The translations under genes and the position numbers were made by a program. Below, one piece after another: positions 1 through 7,742 of a DNA stretch of 22,048 bases (position 1 is the stretch's first letter; each line of letters begins with the position of its first letter). The stretch is from Hyphomicrobiales bacterium (lineage in GTDB: Bacteria; Pseudomonadota; Alphaproteobacteria; Rhizobiales; Beijerinckiaceae), in the NCBI GenBank assembly GCA_015655535.1, contig JAATEW010000170.1, positions 1 through 22,048 on the forward strand. The letters run 5' to 3'. The notes beneath the pieces were generated by a model. That model was not told where the DNA came from. It saw only the letters and a list, made by a program, of their open reading frames with translations, and made no database searches.

Positions 1-479
1 ACGGTGAAACTCGCCTGTCCTTCGATGAGGGTCAGCCTGCGCTCCGTATTGCTGAAAAAAGCGGAAAGGGCCGTGCCGGCGTTGAGAAAGACGGATGATC
101 CGTCGGCAAGTTCAATTGTGCGCCGCTCGCCTATGCCGGTTGCATAATCGGCGAAAAAGCGTGGCCCAACGAGGCCGGTTTTCAGCGCGGCCCATCCCGC
201 GAAAGCCAGCGTGCCGCCGCCGAGCAGGGTTCTGCGTGTCAGCTTCGCGCGTTTTTCCTTGCGCTCTTTTGCTATTGTCTCATCGCCGACGAGCCCGACT
301 CCATGCCAGATCAGTTCGGCTTCTTTTGCCGCGGCTTCATGCGCTTCGCTTTTACCGCGCCATTTGGCGAAGGCCTCTTCGTCGGCTTTCGTCGCCTGGC
401 CGGACTTGAGCTTGACGAGCCAGTCGATGGCATCATTGCTCAGGGCAAGATCGATTTTCTTTAGTTCCTCTCGGTCCAT
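1..479 (-). CDS. FecR-family anti-sigma factor / sigma regulator, N-terminal part (cut by window edge)
   Basis: Inner-membrane regulator that holds or activates its partner ECF sigma factor according to the occupancy of an outer-membrane receptor. I read it on the minus strand from ATG at 477-479 (residues MDREELKKIDLALSNDAIDW), open to the left edge. It begins with the short helical cytoplasmic FecR N-terminal domain (WLVKLKSGQA, then a region rich in A and E). A positively charged stretch and a hydrophobic segment (TLLGGGTLAFAGWAALKTG) follow, which I take as the single membrane span. After that comes the periplasmic FecR domain with GIGERRTIELADGSSVFLN, the family's usual I-L-x-DGS motif, and LIEGQASFTV at the edge. 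The C-terminal receptor-contact domain lies outside the window. It sits 125 bp downstream of the sigma gene at 605-1165, in the same direction, as expected for fecI-fecR pairs. The shine-dalgarno is poor, so the start is the least certain part. Confidence 0.88.
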   Translation of the reverse strand, partial: MDREELKKIDLALSNDAIDWLVKLKSGQATKADEEAFAKWRGKSEAHEAAAKEAELIWHGVGLVGDETIAKERKEKRAKLTRRTLLGGGTLAFAGWAALKTGLVGPRFFADYATGIGERRTIELADGSSVFLNAGTALSAFFSNTERRLTLIEGQASFT

Positions 480-604
480 CGCCCAGCACTCGTTGATCCC
501 GGCCGCTTTACTAACCGGCTTCAGCCGGTTCGTCAGCTACTCCTATCAAGGACGAAACGAGGAATTCAAAACAACACAGGCTTCAGAGAATTTTCACGCA
601 GGGC

Positions 605-1165
605 TCACGCCAGGTTGAAAAAATGATCGCGGCAATGGCGCATGGCCTGGACGAGATAGCGCGTGATCATGTTTTCCGAGACGCCGAGCCGTTCTGCGAT
701 CGCACGGTGGGAAAGGCCTTCGCACCGGGAGAGCAGCAAGGCGACACGTGGCTTGGCCGGCAATTTTGCAAGCGCCAGGACCAGGAACCGCAATTGGTCG
801 CGATCGATCGCGAAAGTCTCGGGCGAAGGCGTCGCATCCGCGACGGCCTTGAGCAGATCCTCGTCACCGACATAACGTTTTTCCCGCCGCGCCATATCGA
901 TCGCGACATTGCCCGCGACGCGTAATATGAAAGCTTGCCGGTCGCGGATGGGCGAGGAGGCTTCCTTCATGCCGGCCAGGCGAAGCCAGGTTTCCTGCAA
1001 GGCGTCTTCGGCCAATTCATGCGAGCCGAGACGTTTCTTTAGCTGAGTGCGCAGAACCTTCCATTGACGAAGATAGACCGACATGAGGTCGGCGCGCTCA
1101 TCACTTGTCGTCGTCGTCGAACTCATAGGCGCTACGCAAACTCGAGAAGCCGGTTGGCTGTTCAT
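605..1165 (-). CDS. FecI-like ECF sigma factor (cassette 1)
   Basis: RNA polymerase sigma-70 family factor of the extracytoplasmic-function, iron-signalling (FecI) class, 186 aa. Region 2 spans roughly residues 30-100 (RQWKVLRTQLKKRLGSHELA, ALQETWLRL, then FILRVAGNVAIDMARREKR). Region 4 spans about 125-180 (LAKLPAKPRVALLLSRCEGL, then a helix-turn-helix AIAERLGVSENMITRYL). ATG at 1165 gives a short serine/threonine-rich N-terminal tail. The internal ATGs (residues 14 and 28) would give a length closer to typical FecI proteins, and none has a clear ribosome site. It is followed by fecR on the same strand and preceded by a palindrome at 1227-1243 that I read as a possible iron box. Its target receptor is presumably to the left of the window. 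Confidence 0.9.
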   Translation of the reverse strand: MNSQPASRVCVAPMSSTTTTSDERADLMSVYLRQWKVLRTQLKKRLGSHELAEDALQETWLRLAGMKEASSPIRDRQAFILRVAGNVAIDMARREKRYVGDEDLLKAVADATPSPETFAIDRDQLRFLVLALAKLPAKPRVALLLSRCEGLSHRAIAERLGVSENMITRYLVQAMRHCRDHFFNLA

Positions 1166-1226
1166 TCACAAACGGATAACCGGGGAATCTAGTAGGCATG
1201 AGCACAAAGCCCCGCAACGTCAATGA

Positions 1227-1243
1227 TTTAGAGCGCTTCTAAG
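1227..1243. promoter_or_regulatory. Iron-box-like palindrome upstream of sigma gene of cassette 1
   Basis: TTTAGAG-CGC-TTCTAAG is nearly palindromic. It matches 12 of 14 defined bases of the Irr iron control element as I recall it (TTTAGAA-N3-TTCTAAA). It lies 62 bp before the sigma factor start at 1165. The regulator is inferred from the motif and the recurrence at the other two sigma genes; nothing in the window encodes Irr. The rest of 1166-1460 shows no gene. Confidence 0.5.
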
Positions 1244-1460
1244 CAGGCCCTCCGGTCCCAATGACATCGTTTCTGCTTTAGCCTTAAACATCGGATTCCC
1301 TTGCACTTGCAGCTTAGGGGAGACTCTGGCCGATACGCGTCGCGGCCTTGATTTTCTCAAAGTCTGTCACATAGCTGCAACGCATAACAGCGTCAGGATC
1401 TTTGCACCAGCCGATGCGCTTCGATCGGGCCGCTCGTCGTCAGTGAAGGCAGCGTCAGCC

Positions 1461-1649
1461 TCAGAAATTCATTGTCGTCGAGAGCAGGAAAGTCCGCGGC
1501 GCGCCGCGGTAAAGCGAGGATGACAACCGGTAGCTCTTGTCGAAGACATTCTGAACGTCGAACCTGATAATAACCGGTTTGTTAAAGAGCCTGCCATAGC
1601 TTTGTGTTGATCCGGCACCGGGTGAAGGATCACCGCATGCTGTCTTCAA
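1461..1649 (-). pseudogene. C-terminal remnant of a TonB-dependent receptor
   Basis: The open frame ends in RFDVQNVFDKSYRLSS followed by GAPRTFLLSTTMNF. These are the last two beta strands of a TonB-dependent receptor ending in the usual terminal aromatic residue. The intact receptor at 8844-11297 ends almost identically (NKPVTIRLNVENALNKNY, then VGAPRTFLLSTTMSF), which supports the reading. Homology is clear only from about 1590 to 1461. The frame stays open up to about 1703 and holds SFSAYASVIS, which could be a fragment of an earlier barrel strand, so a large internal deletion is likely. There is no plug, STN domain or signal peptide. It lies on the minus strand between two outward-facing cassettes, as a scar of a lost third receptor gene. 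Confidence 0.75.
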
Positions 1650-1751
1650 AGCACGGTCGTTGGAAATGACGGATGCGTAGGCGGAGAAAGACTGACCGCT
1701 CCGTCTCTATGGACAGTGAACAGGCGTTTCAAACCATCACGCCGGCCGAGA

Positions 1752-1768
1752 TTTAGAACAAATATAGA
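1752..1768. promoter_or_regulatory. Iron-box-like site upstream of sigma gene of cassette 2
   Basis: TTTAGAA-CAA-ATATAGA matches 11 of 14 defined bases of the Irr-type element and has a perfect left half. Its last six bases, TATAGA, could be the -10 hexamer, so a bound repressor would block the promoter. It lies about 100 bp before the ATG at 1869. It would sit inside the coding region if translation began at 1716, which is an argument for the later start. Confidence 0.42.
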
Positions 1769-1868
1769 TTATTGTGTTTGCACCGGAATCGCCGATCGTT
1801 TACGCCTTGAAGACGAAAGATGTCTTTGGCCGCGTGGGACTTTGCGGCCTCATCAATGCGTGTTGCGT

Positions 1869-2387
1869 ATGTGGGATCTGGCAACTCTCTTTCAGAGCTA
1901 CGGTAGCGACATCACGCGCAATCTGCGCCGCCGTGGCTTGTCGCAGGAAGCCGCAGCGGATATCGCACAAGAAACCTTTTTGCGTGTTTTGACGCTGCGT
2001 GCGGGGACGGGCACGGAGGGTCAGTTCGTCGCGGACAATCCGCGCGGCTATCTGCGCCGGGTGGCGCGCAATCTGTTCATCGATCTCAAGCGCCGGGAGC
2101 GCCATTCGCCTTTTATAGACACGCCTGCCGAGTCCCTCGACGCTGTCGGCGACCAAAGGCCGTCGCAAGAGCAGGCGTTGGCGGATCGGCAAAAGCTGGC
2201 GGCCGTCGCTGCGGCGCTCGATATGCTTCCTGAACGCACGCGTCGCGCCTTTGAAATGCATAGGCTCGGTGGCCGCACGATCGCCGAGGTCGCGGTCGAA
2301 CTCGGCCTGTCGACATCCCGGACGGGCGCCTTGATCAAGGAAGCCTATAACCACATCCGCAGCCAGGTGCGCGGCGAATCGGACTGA
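1869..2387 (+). CDS. FecI-like ECF sigma factor (cassette 2)
   Basis: ECF sigma-70 factor of about 172 aa. Region 2 covers MWDLATLFQSYGSDITRNLR, then AAADIAQETFLRVL and a conserved YLRRVARNLFIDLKRRER helix. After a linker, region 4 shows ALDMLPERTRRAFEMHRLGG and the helix-turn-helix AEVAVELGLSTSRTGALIKE. The frame is open further upstream to an ATG at 1716, but those 51 extra residues are rich in R and C and do not resemble the family. They would also contain the iron-box-like site at 1752-1768, so I chose ATG 1869. The next gene is the broken fecR, 77 bp downstream, with its own ECF-type promoter in the gap. The sigma reading frame itself looks intact, so it may now act without its regulator. 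Confidence 0.87.
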   Translation: MWDLATLFQSYGSDITRNLRRRGLSQEAAADIAQETFLRVLTLRAGTGTEGQFVADNPRGYLRRVARNLFIDLKRRERHSPFIDTPAESLDAVGDQRPSQEQALADRQKLAAVAAALDMLPERTRRAFEMHRLGGRTIAEVAVELGLSTSRTGALIKEAYNHIRSQVRGESD

Positions 2388-2402
2388 GTTCGACGCTTTC
2401 CA

Positions 2403-2426
2403 GGAAATTCCCACCCTCCGTTCGTC
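2403..2426 (+). promoter_or_regulatory. FecI-type ECF promoter before fecR of cassette 2
   Basis: GGAAA (2403-2407), 15 bp spacer, then CGTC in CGTCCTAA (2423-2430). The -35 box, spacing and CGTCCT -10 are the same as in front of the receptor of this cassette (3459-3482). It lies in the gap between the sigma gene and fecR, about 40 bp before the GTG at 2465. Call is by comparison of sites in this window and the known GGAA-type -35 of ECF sigma factors. Confidence 0.5.
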
Positions 2427-2464
2427 CTAAATATGATAGAGGCGCCCCGCCGGCTCAATGGGCG

Positions 2465-3439
2465 GTGGCATCTGGGATCGGGAACGGGATGGGACCTTCT
2501 TCGCAAGGGGATGACAGACTCTGGGACGAGGCGCTCGATCTCGTTATTCGTCTGCAGAACGACCCTTACAACCCCGTGACCCTCCAGATCGTCGACGCAT
2601 GGCGCCGCCGCAGTCCGGCGCATGAAGAGGCCTGGAATGAGGCCACCGAAATTCACGGGCTGAGCGGTCATGTTCTGCAAGCGCGTTCGCAAGAGCAGCG
2701 AAGACGTGAAAGCCATATCTCACGGCGTCTGATCCTGTCGGGTAGCGCGGCGGCCGCGGCAGGAATCGCTTTTCTCGCGGCGCCGTCGCTCCTTCTGCAG
2801 GTAATGGCCGATCACATCACAAGCACCGGCGAGATCCGGCGGATCGCTCTCCCTGATTGAAGCGTCGTGACGCTCGGTCCCGACAGCGCGATCAGGCTTG
2901 GGTTCACGGCTGGCCGCCGCGATATCGAACTTCTGGCTGGAATGGGATTTTTTGATGTGATCCCCGATCCGGCACGGCCTTTTCGCGTGACGGCGGAGAA
3001 GCTCGAGGCGACGGCGTTCGGGACGGCGTTTGAAGTCAGCAGCGATGCGAGTTGTCTCACGGTCTCTGTCGATCACGGCCTTGTGGGCGTCGAGGTGCCG
3101 GATGCGCCGCCTCAGGACCGGCTTGGCGCAAGCGAATGGCTCACATTCGACGAAGGCACGGCGCGGATCGAACGCGGCCGGAAAGAACCAAACCAGATCG
3201 CAGCCTGGCGCAACAATTTGATCTTCGCGGAACGCGAGACGATCGCTTCCCTCATTGCGCGGATCGCGCGCTGGAGGCCTGGCCGCGTGATCATGGCGGA
3301 CCCATCCTTCGGTGCGGAACGCGTCAGCGGTGTCTTCGATCTTACAAAGCCAATGGCGGCGCTCGAAGCCGTAGTCACGCCTTATGGTGGTACGGTCCGG
3401 ACACTATCACCCTATCTCACTGTGATCTCGCGGTTTTAA
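2465..3439 (+). pseudogene. FecR-family sigma regulator interrupted by an in-frame TGA
   Basis: Two pieces, 2465-2860 and 2861-3439, lie in the same frame and together make one standard FecR of about 324 residues. Part one has the cytoplasmic N-terminal domain (LWDEALDLVIRLQNDP, then AWRRRSPAHEEAWNEA), an ISRR motif before a hydrophobic span (SGSAAAAAGIAFLAAPSLLL), and the start of the periplasmic domain ending IRRIALPD. The next codon is TGA (2858-2860), and the family motif resumes directly as SVVTLGPDSAIRL. The invariant glycine of LPDGS would need GGA, so one base change explains the stop. Part two continues with FGTAFEV, the region where FecR proteins self-cleave at Gly-Thr, and a C-terminal receptor-contact domain ending SPYLTVISRF. 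Start is GTG 2465 or ATG 2489, the latter with a purine-rich leader. A GTG at 2867 could restart, but the product would lack the membrane span. Confidence 0.88.
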
Positions 3440-3458
3440 AAATCACCAAAAATCCGCA

Positions 3459-3482
3459 GGAAATTTTCGCCGCGCTTACGTC
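3459..3482 (+). promoter_or_regulatory. FecI-type ECF promoter before receptor of cassette 2
   Basis: GGAAA (3459-3463), 15 bp spacer, CGTC (3479-3482). It lies about 70 bp before the receptor start at 3555. The bases around the -35 (AGGAAATTTTCG) resemble those before the cassette 3 receptor (AGGAATTTTCG). Confidence 0.55.
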
Positions 3483-3554
3483 CTGGATAGGGAGGGGCGC
3501 AAGCGTTGAAGCGACGTCGGCTCTCCCTGGAATGTATATAAAAAGGGCGGGGTG

Positions 3555-6041
3555 ATGAGACTGCAGAAAGATGCGTATAACAATGTCGCAAGGAATGGAA
3601 GGGCGCGCGTAGCCTGTCTTCTCGCAACGGCATCCCTGATCGCATTAGCCATGGCGCCAAGGGCTTCCGTCGCGCAATCGCCAACTGCTGCCGCGCAACA
3701 ATCCTTTTCGATTTCGTCCGGTCCCTTGTCGCAAGCGCTTGCCGCTTTCGGGCGGCAGACAGGATTGCAAGTGACCTATCTGCCCGAGACGGCGGGCGAC
3801 AGGCAGTCGCCGGGAGTCTCGGGCACTCTGTCACCGCGTCAGGCTCTCGCGCGTCTTCTGAGCGGAACGAACCTCGCTTATCATTTTAGCAACGCGGCGA
3901 CGGTAGTGATCGAGCGGGAGCCGTCGGGCGGAGGAGCGGCTATCAACGTACCCGGCGCCGTGACGCTTGAGACGATCGATGTCAATGGGCACGGCGAAAC
4001 AGCTTGGGGCGTTGTCCAGGGCTATGTCGCGACAAGAAGCGCAACGGGCAGTAAAACCGACTCGCCCTTGATCGAGACACCCGCTGCCATTTCAGTTATC
4101 ACGCGGGATCAGATTCAAGCGCAGGCAGCGCAACGCATCCCGCAAGCCGTACGCTATACTTCGGGCGTGAGAACAGATGTTGCCGGCGCCGATACGCGGT
4201 TCGACTACGTCTACGTGCGTGGATTCCTCGCCGATCTTTACCTGGACGGCATGAAGCTGTTTACGAACGGCTTTTCCACGTCAATCATCGAGCCATACAA
4301 CCTTGAACGCATCGAAGTCCTGCACGGCCCTGCCTCCGTGCTTTATGGCCAGGCATCGCCCGGTGGTCTTGTGGATATGGTCAGTAAACGTCCAACTGAA
4401 GATCCATATCATGAGGTTTTCATATCGACCGGCAGCTATGGCCGCATCCAAGGCGGCGTCGATCTCAGCGGGCCGATCGACCAGAACAGGCAATGGCTTT
4501 ATCGGCTCACCGCGTCGGGTTTCGATGTCGGTAGCCAAGTCAATTTCACGAGATATGACCGTGTTTCCATCGCGCCGGCTCTGACTTGGCGTCCGGATGG
4601 CGATACATCGGTTACGCTGCTCGGAACTTACCAGGACGATCCGAAAGCCGGCTTCTACAACCAACTGCCCTCGAAGGGATATGGAACGCTCTTTCCCCTG
4701 GCCAATGGCCAGTTCATCCCTACCAGCTTCTATCCCGGCGCCCCGAACCAAGACCGGATGAGCCGTGAACTGGCACAGGTCGGCTATCTGGCGGAACATC
4801 GTTTCAACAATGTCTGGATGGTCCGGCAAAATCTTCGCTACAGCGACGTCAATAGCAAGATCACGACGATCTACCCGACTGGTGCATCGACAATCGATCC
4901 CTATGGTTTGACGCGGGCTGGGTTCTTTGAAAATGATAGGCTGAATACCTTCGATCTCGACAGCCAGGTTGAGGCGAAATTCGGTCTCGGCCCTATCGCC
5001 AACACTGCATTGTTCGGTATTGACTATCAAACCGGGTCCTACGGCTATACGGCCGGCGGACCGCCGACGGACTTCACAGTTCCTACAATCAGCGTTGCCG
5101 CGCCAAACTACAGCCAGTTCATTCCGATGACTGCCACGTCGCAAAACAGCCAGAAATTCAACCAGGTCGGTCTTTACGGGCAGGACGAGATCAAGCTCGA
5201 CCACTGGGTTGCCCTGCTTGGGCTCCGCTGGGATCATGCAGACTCAAACACACAAACGATAACGCTTGCGAACGGTACAACAACGACGACGCAACTTTCG
5301 AACGACGCCCTTACGAAGCGAGGAGCGCTTCTCTACAAGTTCGACAATGGCGTCGCCCCCTATATTCAATATACGGAGTCCTTCCAACCGCAGACCGGAA
5401 CGGCCTTCGGCGGCGGCCCTTTTGTACCGACGAAGGGTCAGCAGGAGGAAGCTGGAATCAAGTATCAGCCAAACGACAAGTCACTGTTCTCCGTTGCGGC
5501 TTTCAATCTGGTGCAAGATAACGTGCTGGCCTCAGACTTGTCCCACCCCGGATTTAGCGTTCAGACTGGGCAGATTCGTTCGCGTGGCATCGAGACGGAA
5601 GCCAAGACCGAGATCGATCGCAGCCTCTCGCTGCTTACATCCTATACCTATCTCGATCAGGCGATCACCAAAAGCAATGTAGCCTATCAAACCGGCCGGC
5701 GCCCAGTCGGCATGCCGACACATTCTGCATCGGTTTGGACGGATTATACATTTCGCAGCGGCCCGTTTGATGGATTTGGGTTGTCGGGCGGCATCCGCTT
5801 TATTGGCGATACCGCTGGCAACATATCGGGTACGAGTGTCCTGAATGTTCCAGCCGTGACACTGTTCGACGCGGCCGTGCATTACGATTTTGCAGGGATC
5901 TCCCAGCAACTCAAGGGGCTTTCTCTACAGGTCAACGCGACAAACCTGTTCGACAAGACTTATGTCGGGTTATGCCAGGATGCCGGCTGCTATTATGGCT
6001 TACGCCGCCAGGTCATCGCGACACTACGCTACCGCTGGTGA
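3555..6041 (+). CDS. TonB-dependent siderophore receptor with N-terminal STN signalling domain (cassette 2)
   Basis: Outer-membrane transducer that imports a ferric siderophore using TonB energy and signals to FecR through its periplasmic STN domain; 828 aa from ATG 3555 (GTG 3552 just upstream; purine-rich AAAGGGCGGGG precedes). In order: signal peptide with VACLLATASLIALAMAPRAS and probable cleavage near AQ (about residue 41); STN domain about 50-115 (FSISSGPLSQALAAFGRQTG, then LARLLSGTNLAYHF); a linker VPGAVTLETIDVNG shared with the second receptor; plug domain about 170-285 (IETPAAISVITRDQI, YVRGF, VLHGPASVLYGQASPGG); and a 22-strand barrel ending in RYRW with a terminal aromatic. Length and layout fit hydroxamate-type siderophore receptors, but the ligand cannot be told from sequence. 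A FecI-type promoter precedes it. Its regulator gene is broken, so inducibility may be lost or altered. Confidence 0.93.
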   Translation: MRLQKDAYNNVARNGRARVACLLATASLIALAMAPRASVAQSPTAAAQQSFSISSGPLSQALAAFGRQTGLQVTYLPETAGDRQSPGVSGTLSPRQALARLLSGTNLAYHFSNAATVVIEREPSGGGAAINVPGAVTLETIDVNGHGETAWGVVQGYVATRSATGSKTDSPLIETPAAISVITRDQIQAQAAQRIPQAVRYTSGVRTDVAGADTRFDYVYVRGFLADLYLDGMKLFTNGFSTSIIEPYNLERIEVLHGPASVLYGQASPGGLVDMVSKRPTEDPYHEVFISTGSYGRIQGGVDLSGPIDQNRQWLYRLTASGFDVGSQVNFTRYDRVSIAPALTWRPDGDTSVTLLGTYQDDPKAGFYNQLPSKGYGTLFPLANGQFIPTSFYPGAPNQDRMSRELAQVGYLAEHRFNNVWMVRQNLRYSDVNSKITTIYPTGASTIDPYGLTRAGFFENDRLNTFDLDSQVEAKFGLGPIANTALFGIDYQTGSYGYTAGGPPTDFTVPTISVAAPNYSQFIPMTATSQNSQKFNQVGLYGQDEIKLDHWVALLGLRWDHADSNTQTITLANGTTTTTQLSNDALTKRGALLYKFDNGVAPYIQYTESFQPQTGTAFGGGPFVPTKGQQEEAGIKYQPNDKSLFSVAAFNLVQDNVLASDLSHPGFSVQTGQIRSRGIETEAKTEIDRSLSLLTSYTYLDQAITKSNVAYQTGRRPVGMPTHSASVWTDYTFRSGPFDGFGLSGGIRFIGDTAGNISGTSVLNVPAVTLFDAAVHYDFAGISQQLKGLSLQVNATNLFDKTYVGLCQDAGCYYGLRRQVIATLRYRW

Positions 6042-6080
6042 GCGGCAGCGGGAAGTTTCGTCACACGCATTCGCCTTCCG

Positions 6081-6800
6081 TCATTTCCCCAATTCGACAA
6101 CCCGCGCCAAGGCCTGCCCGAAGCCGTTCAGCGAGACATTGAAGGTCACCGCTTCGCCATTACCAAGGTTGAGCGAGGCAACGCTCAACGTCTTCGCGGT
6201 CTTCATCGCGTCGGTTGCGATGGTCGGAAAGGATACGGGCAAAAGGCATCCATCGGGCACGCAGGTGGAGAAGCGAACGCCTTGGCCGAGAGCCTTGTCG
6301 TCGAGCTTGAGAGTTGCACCAGCCTCTAACTTAAGGCCAAAGGGCATCAGGATTGTGCCGTCCGTCTTGCCGTCCTTAGGCGTGATCAGCTCGATCGCAA
6401 ACATGCGCTGCCCGGTCTGACGGTTTCCTTGCGCCTGCGAGAGCACGCAGAGTTTCTGGCCGTTCTCGATGCGGCAGCGTACTGTCCAATCGCCGTAATC
6501 CTCGGTGATCGACGAGGCCCCATTGGGGAGCTGCGCAGCGGGCGCTGGTGTTGGCGCCGTGAGCGCCGGCGTGACGGCCTGGGCAACAGGTTTTGGTGCG
6601 GCAGGTTTCGGCGGCGGGGCTTTGACACGCGGCTTCGAAGTGGGCTGCGCCGTGCTGGGTTCGGGCGCCGCGGTCTCGGCTCGATCGGAAGCGGGAGTCT
6701 CTTGGGCGAAAGCGGGATTGCTCATCATCGCCATCGTGGCAACCAGGGCAAGACCGAAAAAACGCGGACGCATTATCATGTCGAAGCACTCGAAAATCAT
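6081..6800 (-). CDS. IalB-family (invasion-associated locus B) periplasmic protein
   Basis: About 239 aa, convergent with the cassette 2 receptor (39 bp between stops). I chose ATG 6798-6800 because AGGATAGG stands 5 bases before it; ATGs at 6779 and 6773 would shorten the signal peptide leader. An N-terminal signal peptide (FFGLALVATMAMMSNPAFAQ) is followed by a low-complexity linker of alanine, proline, lysine and threonine (about residues 30-95). The IalB domain then follows, with TEDYGDWTVRCRIENGQKLC, MFAIELITPKDG, GTILMPFGLKLEAG and FSTCVPDGCLLPVSF; the paired cysteines fit a disulfide-bonded periplasmic fold. The family is widespread in Hyphomicrobiales, including free-living ones, and its biochemical role is unclear, so the invasion name should not be taken literally. 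No link to iron uptake is evident besides position. Confidence 0.9.
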   Translation of the reverse strand: MIFECFDMIMRPRFFGLALVATMAMMSNPAFAQETPASDRAETAAPEPSTAQPTSKPRVKAPPPKPAAPKPVAQAVTPALTAPTPAPAAQLPNGASSITEDYGDWTVRCRIENGQKLCVLSQAQGNRQTGQRMFAIELITPKDGKTDGTILMPFGLKLEAGATLKLDDKALGQGVRFSTCVPDGCLLPVSFPTIATDAMKTAKTLSVASLNLGNGEAVTFNVSLNGFGQALARVVELGK

Positions 6801-7048
6801 CAAAGCCTATCCTGTCTATGATCTCTCACCTGGGAGGTGAATGCGGCAAATCTCTCCAGCGGCCGAACCTTGTCCTGCTCCGAACCTATACCTGAGGCCC
6901 TTCGTGATGTGACAGGAACAACACAGCGCCCTCGCCACAGGTAAAGCGCTAGAGATGATTCTTCGATAGACAAAGCCCTCAGCCCGCCCAAACTTTCAAG
7001 GACATATCGATAAAGGATGGAAGTCCTTTGTAAAAGATGGCACTCTTC
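6801..7048. other. Intergenic region without recognisable gene
   Basis: Between the IalB gene and the cassette 3 sigma gene (6801-7158) I see no convincing coding sequence, RNA gene or repeat before the operator at 7049. It must hold the divergent promoters. Short open frames here lack codon bias and family features. Confidence 0.5.
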
Positions 7049-7065
7049 TTTAGAGGCATTATAAT
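7049..7065. promoter_or_regulatory. Iron-box-like site overlapping a TATAAT -10, upstream of sigma gene of cassette 3
   Basis: TTTAGAG-GCA-TTATAAT matches 11 of 14 defined bases of the Irr-type element. Its last six bases are a perfect TATAAT (7060-7065), in the same position as TATAGA in the site at 1752-1768. No good -35 is visible 16-18 bp upstream. The site lies 93 bp before ATG 7159. Confidence 0.48.
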
Positions 7066-7158
7066 TTATTGGAATTGCAGGAGAATCATCGATCGTCTAG
7101 TTTGATCGAAGTAGCCGGAAGCGGCAGCCGCGTTTTTGGTTTTGTTCGAGCCACCTCA

Positions 7159-7674
7159 ATGAAGACGATCAATCATTTGCTCGCGGACATGTTTCGTCTT
7201 CACCATCGCGAACTCGTGCGCTTTGCGACGCACCTGGTCGGCAACAGAGACAATGGCGAGGAGATCGCCCAGGACGCCTATATGCGCATCGCCGGGCGCG
7301 GCGCGCAGGCGGCGGCGATCACTTACCCGAAGGCCTATCTCTTCACCGCGGCGCGCAACGCGGCCATTGATTTCACGGCACGGCAACGGACCGAGTGGTC
7401 TTATCGCGTCGACGTCGAGGATCTTGGCGAACTTGCCTCCGGCGACAATCCTATGGCGACGGTTGAGCAGAGACAGCGCCTTGCACGTCTCGCCATCGCC
7501 TTGAACGAATTGCCGTCCAAGTGTCGGCAGACCTTCGTCTTGAACAAGATCGAGGGCTGGGGCCACCAGGATATTGCCAGAAAGCTCGGGATTTCGATCA
7601 GCATGGTCGAGAAGCATATGATGCGGGCCATGATCCATTGCCGCGACCGGTTCCGCGAGGAAGAGCTTTTCTAA
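7159..7674 (+). CDS. FecI-like ECF sigma factor (cassette 3)
   Basis: ECF sigma factor of 171 aa. Region 2: HLLADMFRLHHRELVRFATH, NRDNGEEIAQDAYMRIAG, then YPKAYLFTAARNAAIDFTAR. Region 4: ALNELPSKCRQTFVLNKIEG and the helix-turn-helix DIARKLGISISMVEKHMMRA, ending with MIHCRDRF as in other FecI proteins. The frame is open from a TTG at 7069, but the family starts near MKTINHLLADMF, so ATG 7159 is preferred. The TTG start would also put translation almost on top of the TATAAT at 7060. It heads a complete sigma, FecR, receptor cassette, and the gap to fecR is 68 bp with an ECF-type promoter and a hairpin. Confidence 0.91.
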   Translation: MKTINHLLADMFRLHHRELVRFATHLVGNRDNGEEIAQDAYMRIAGRGAQAAAITYPKAYLFTAARNAAIDFTARQRTEWSYRVDVEDLGELASGDNPMATVEQRQRLARLAIALNELPSKCRQTFVLNKIEGWGHQDIARKLGISISMVEKHMMRAMIHCRDRFREEELF

Positions 7675-7684
7675 ATACGATTGA

Positions 7685-7707
7685 GGATTTGGGCTACCCA
7701 TTCGGTC
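7685..7707 (+). promoter_or_regulatory. Variant FecI-type ECF promoter before fecR of cassette 3
   Basis: GGATT (7685-7689), 14 bp spacer, GGTC in CGGTCTAT (7704-7707). The -35 deviates by one base from GGAAT, but spacing and -10 equal those before the receptor of this cassette (8751-8773). Weak alone; supported by the pairing. Confidence 0.35.
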
Positions 7708-7708
7708 T

Positions 7709-7740
7709 ATAGAGAAGAGCCCGCCGCTCCGCTTCTCTAT
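7709..7740 (+). promoter_or_regulatory. Nine-base-pair hairpin abutting the fecR start codon
   Basis: ATAGAGAAG (7709-7717) and CTTCTCTAT (7732-7740) are perfect complements around a 14-base G+C-rich loop, and the fecR ATG follows two bases later. No T-run follows, so this is unlikely to be a simple intrinsic terminator. It would occupy the ribosome-binding region. A role in translation control is inferred. Confidence 0.5.
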
Positions 7741-7742
7741 GG

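Noticed and set aside
480..604. ECF promoter between sigma and fecR of cassette 1
   Set aside because: A CGTC is present on the minus strand, but no GGAA-type -35 stands at 14-16 bp from it.
2858..2860. TGA as a selenocysteine codon
   Set aside because: The family residue at this site is glycine, not cysteine, and no SECIS-like hairpin is evident just downstream.
4281..5237. 318-residue open frame on the minus strand inside the cassette 2 receptor
   Set aside because: It lies fully opposite a well-supported receptor gene and its translation shows no family feature; long antisense frames are common in G+C-rich genes.
6945..6970. CTAGAGATGATTCTTCG as another iron box before the IalB gene
   Set aside because: Only about half the defined positions fit, and the symmetry is absent.
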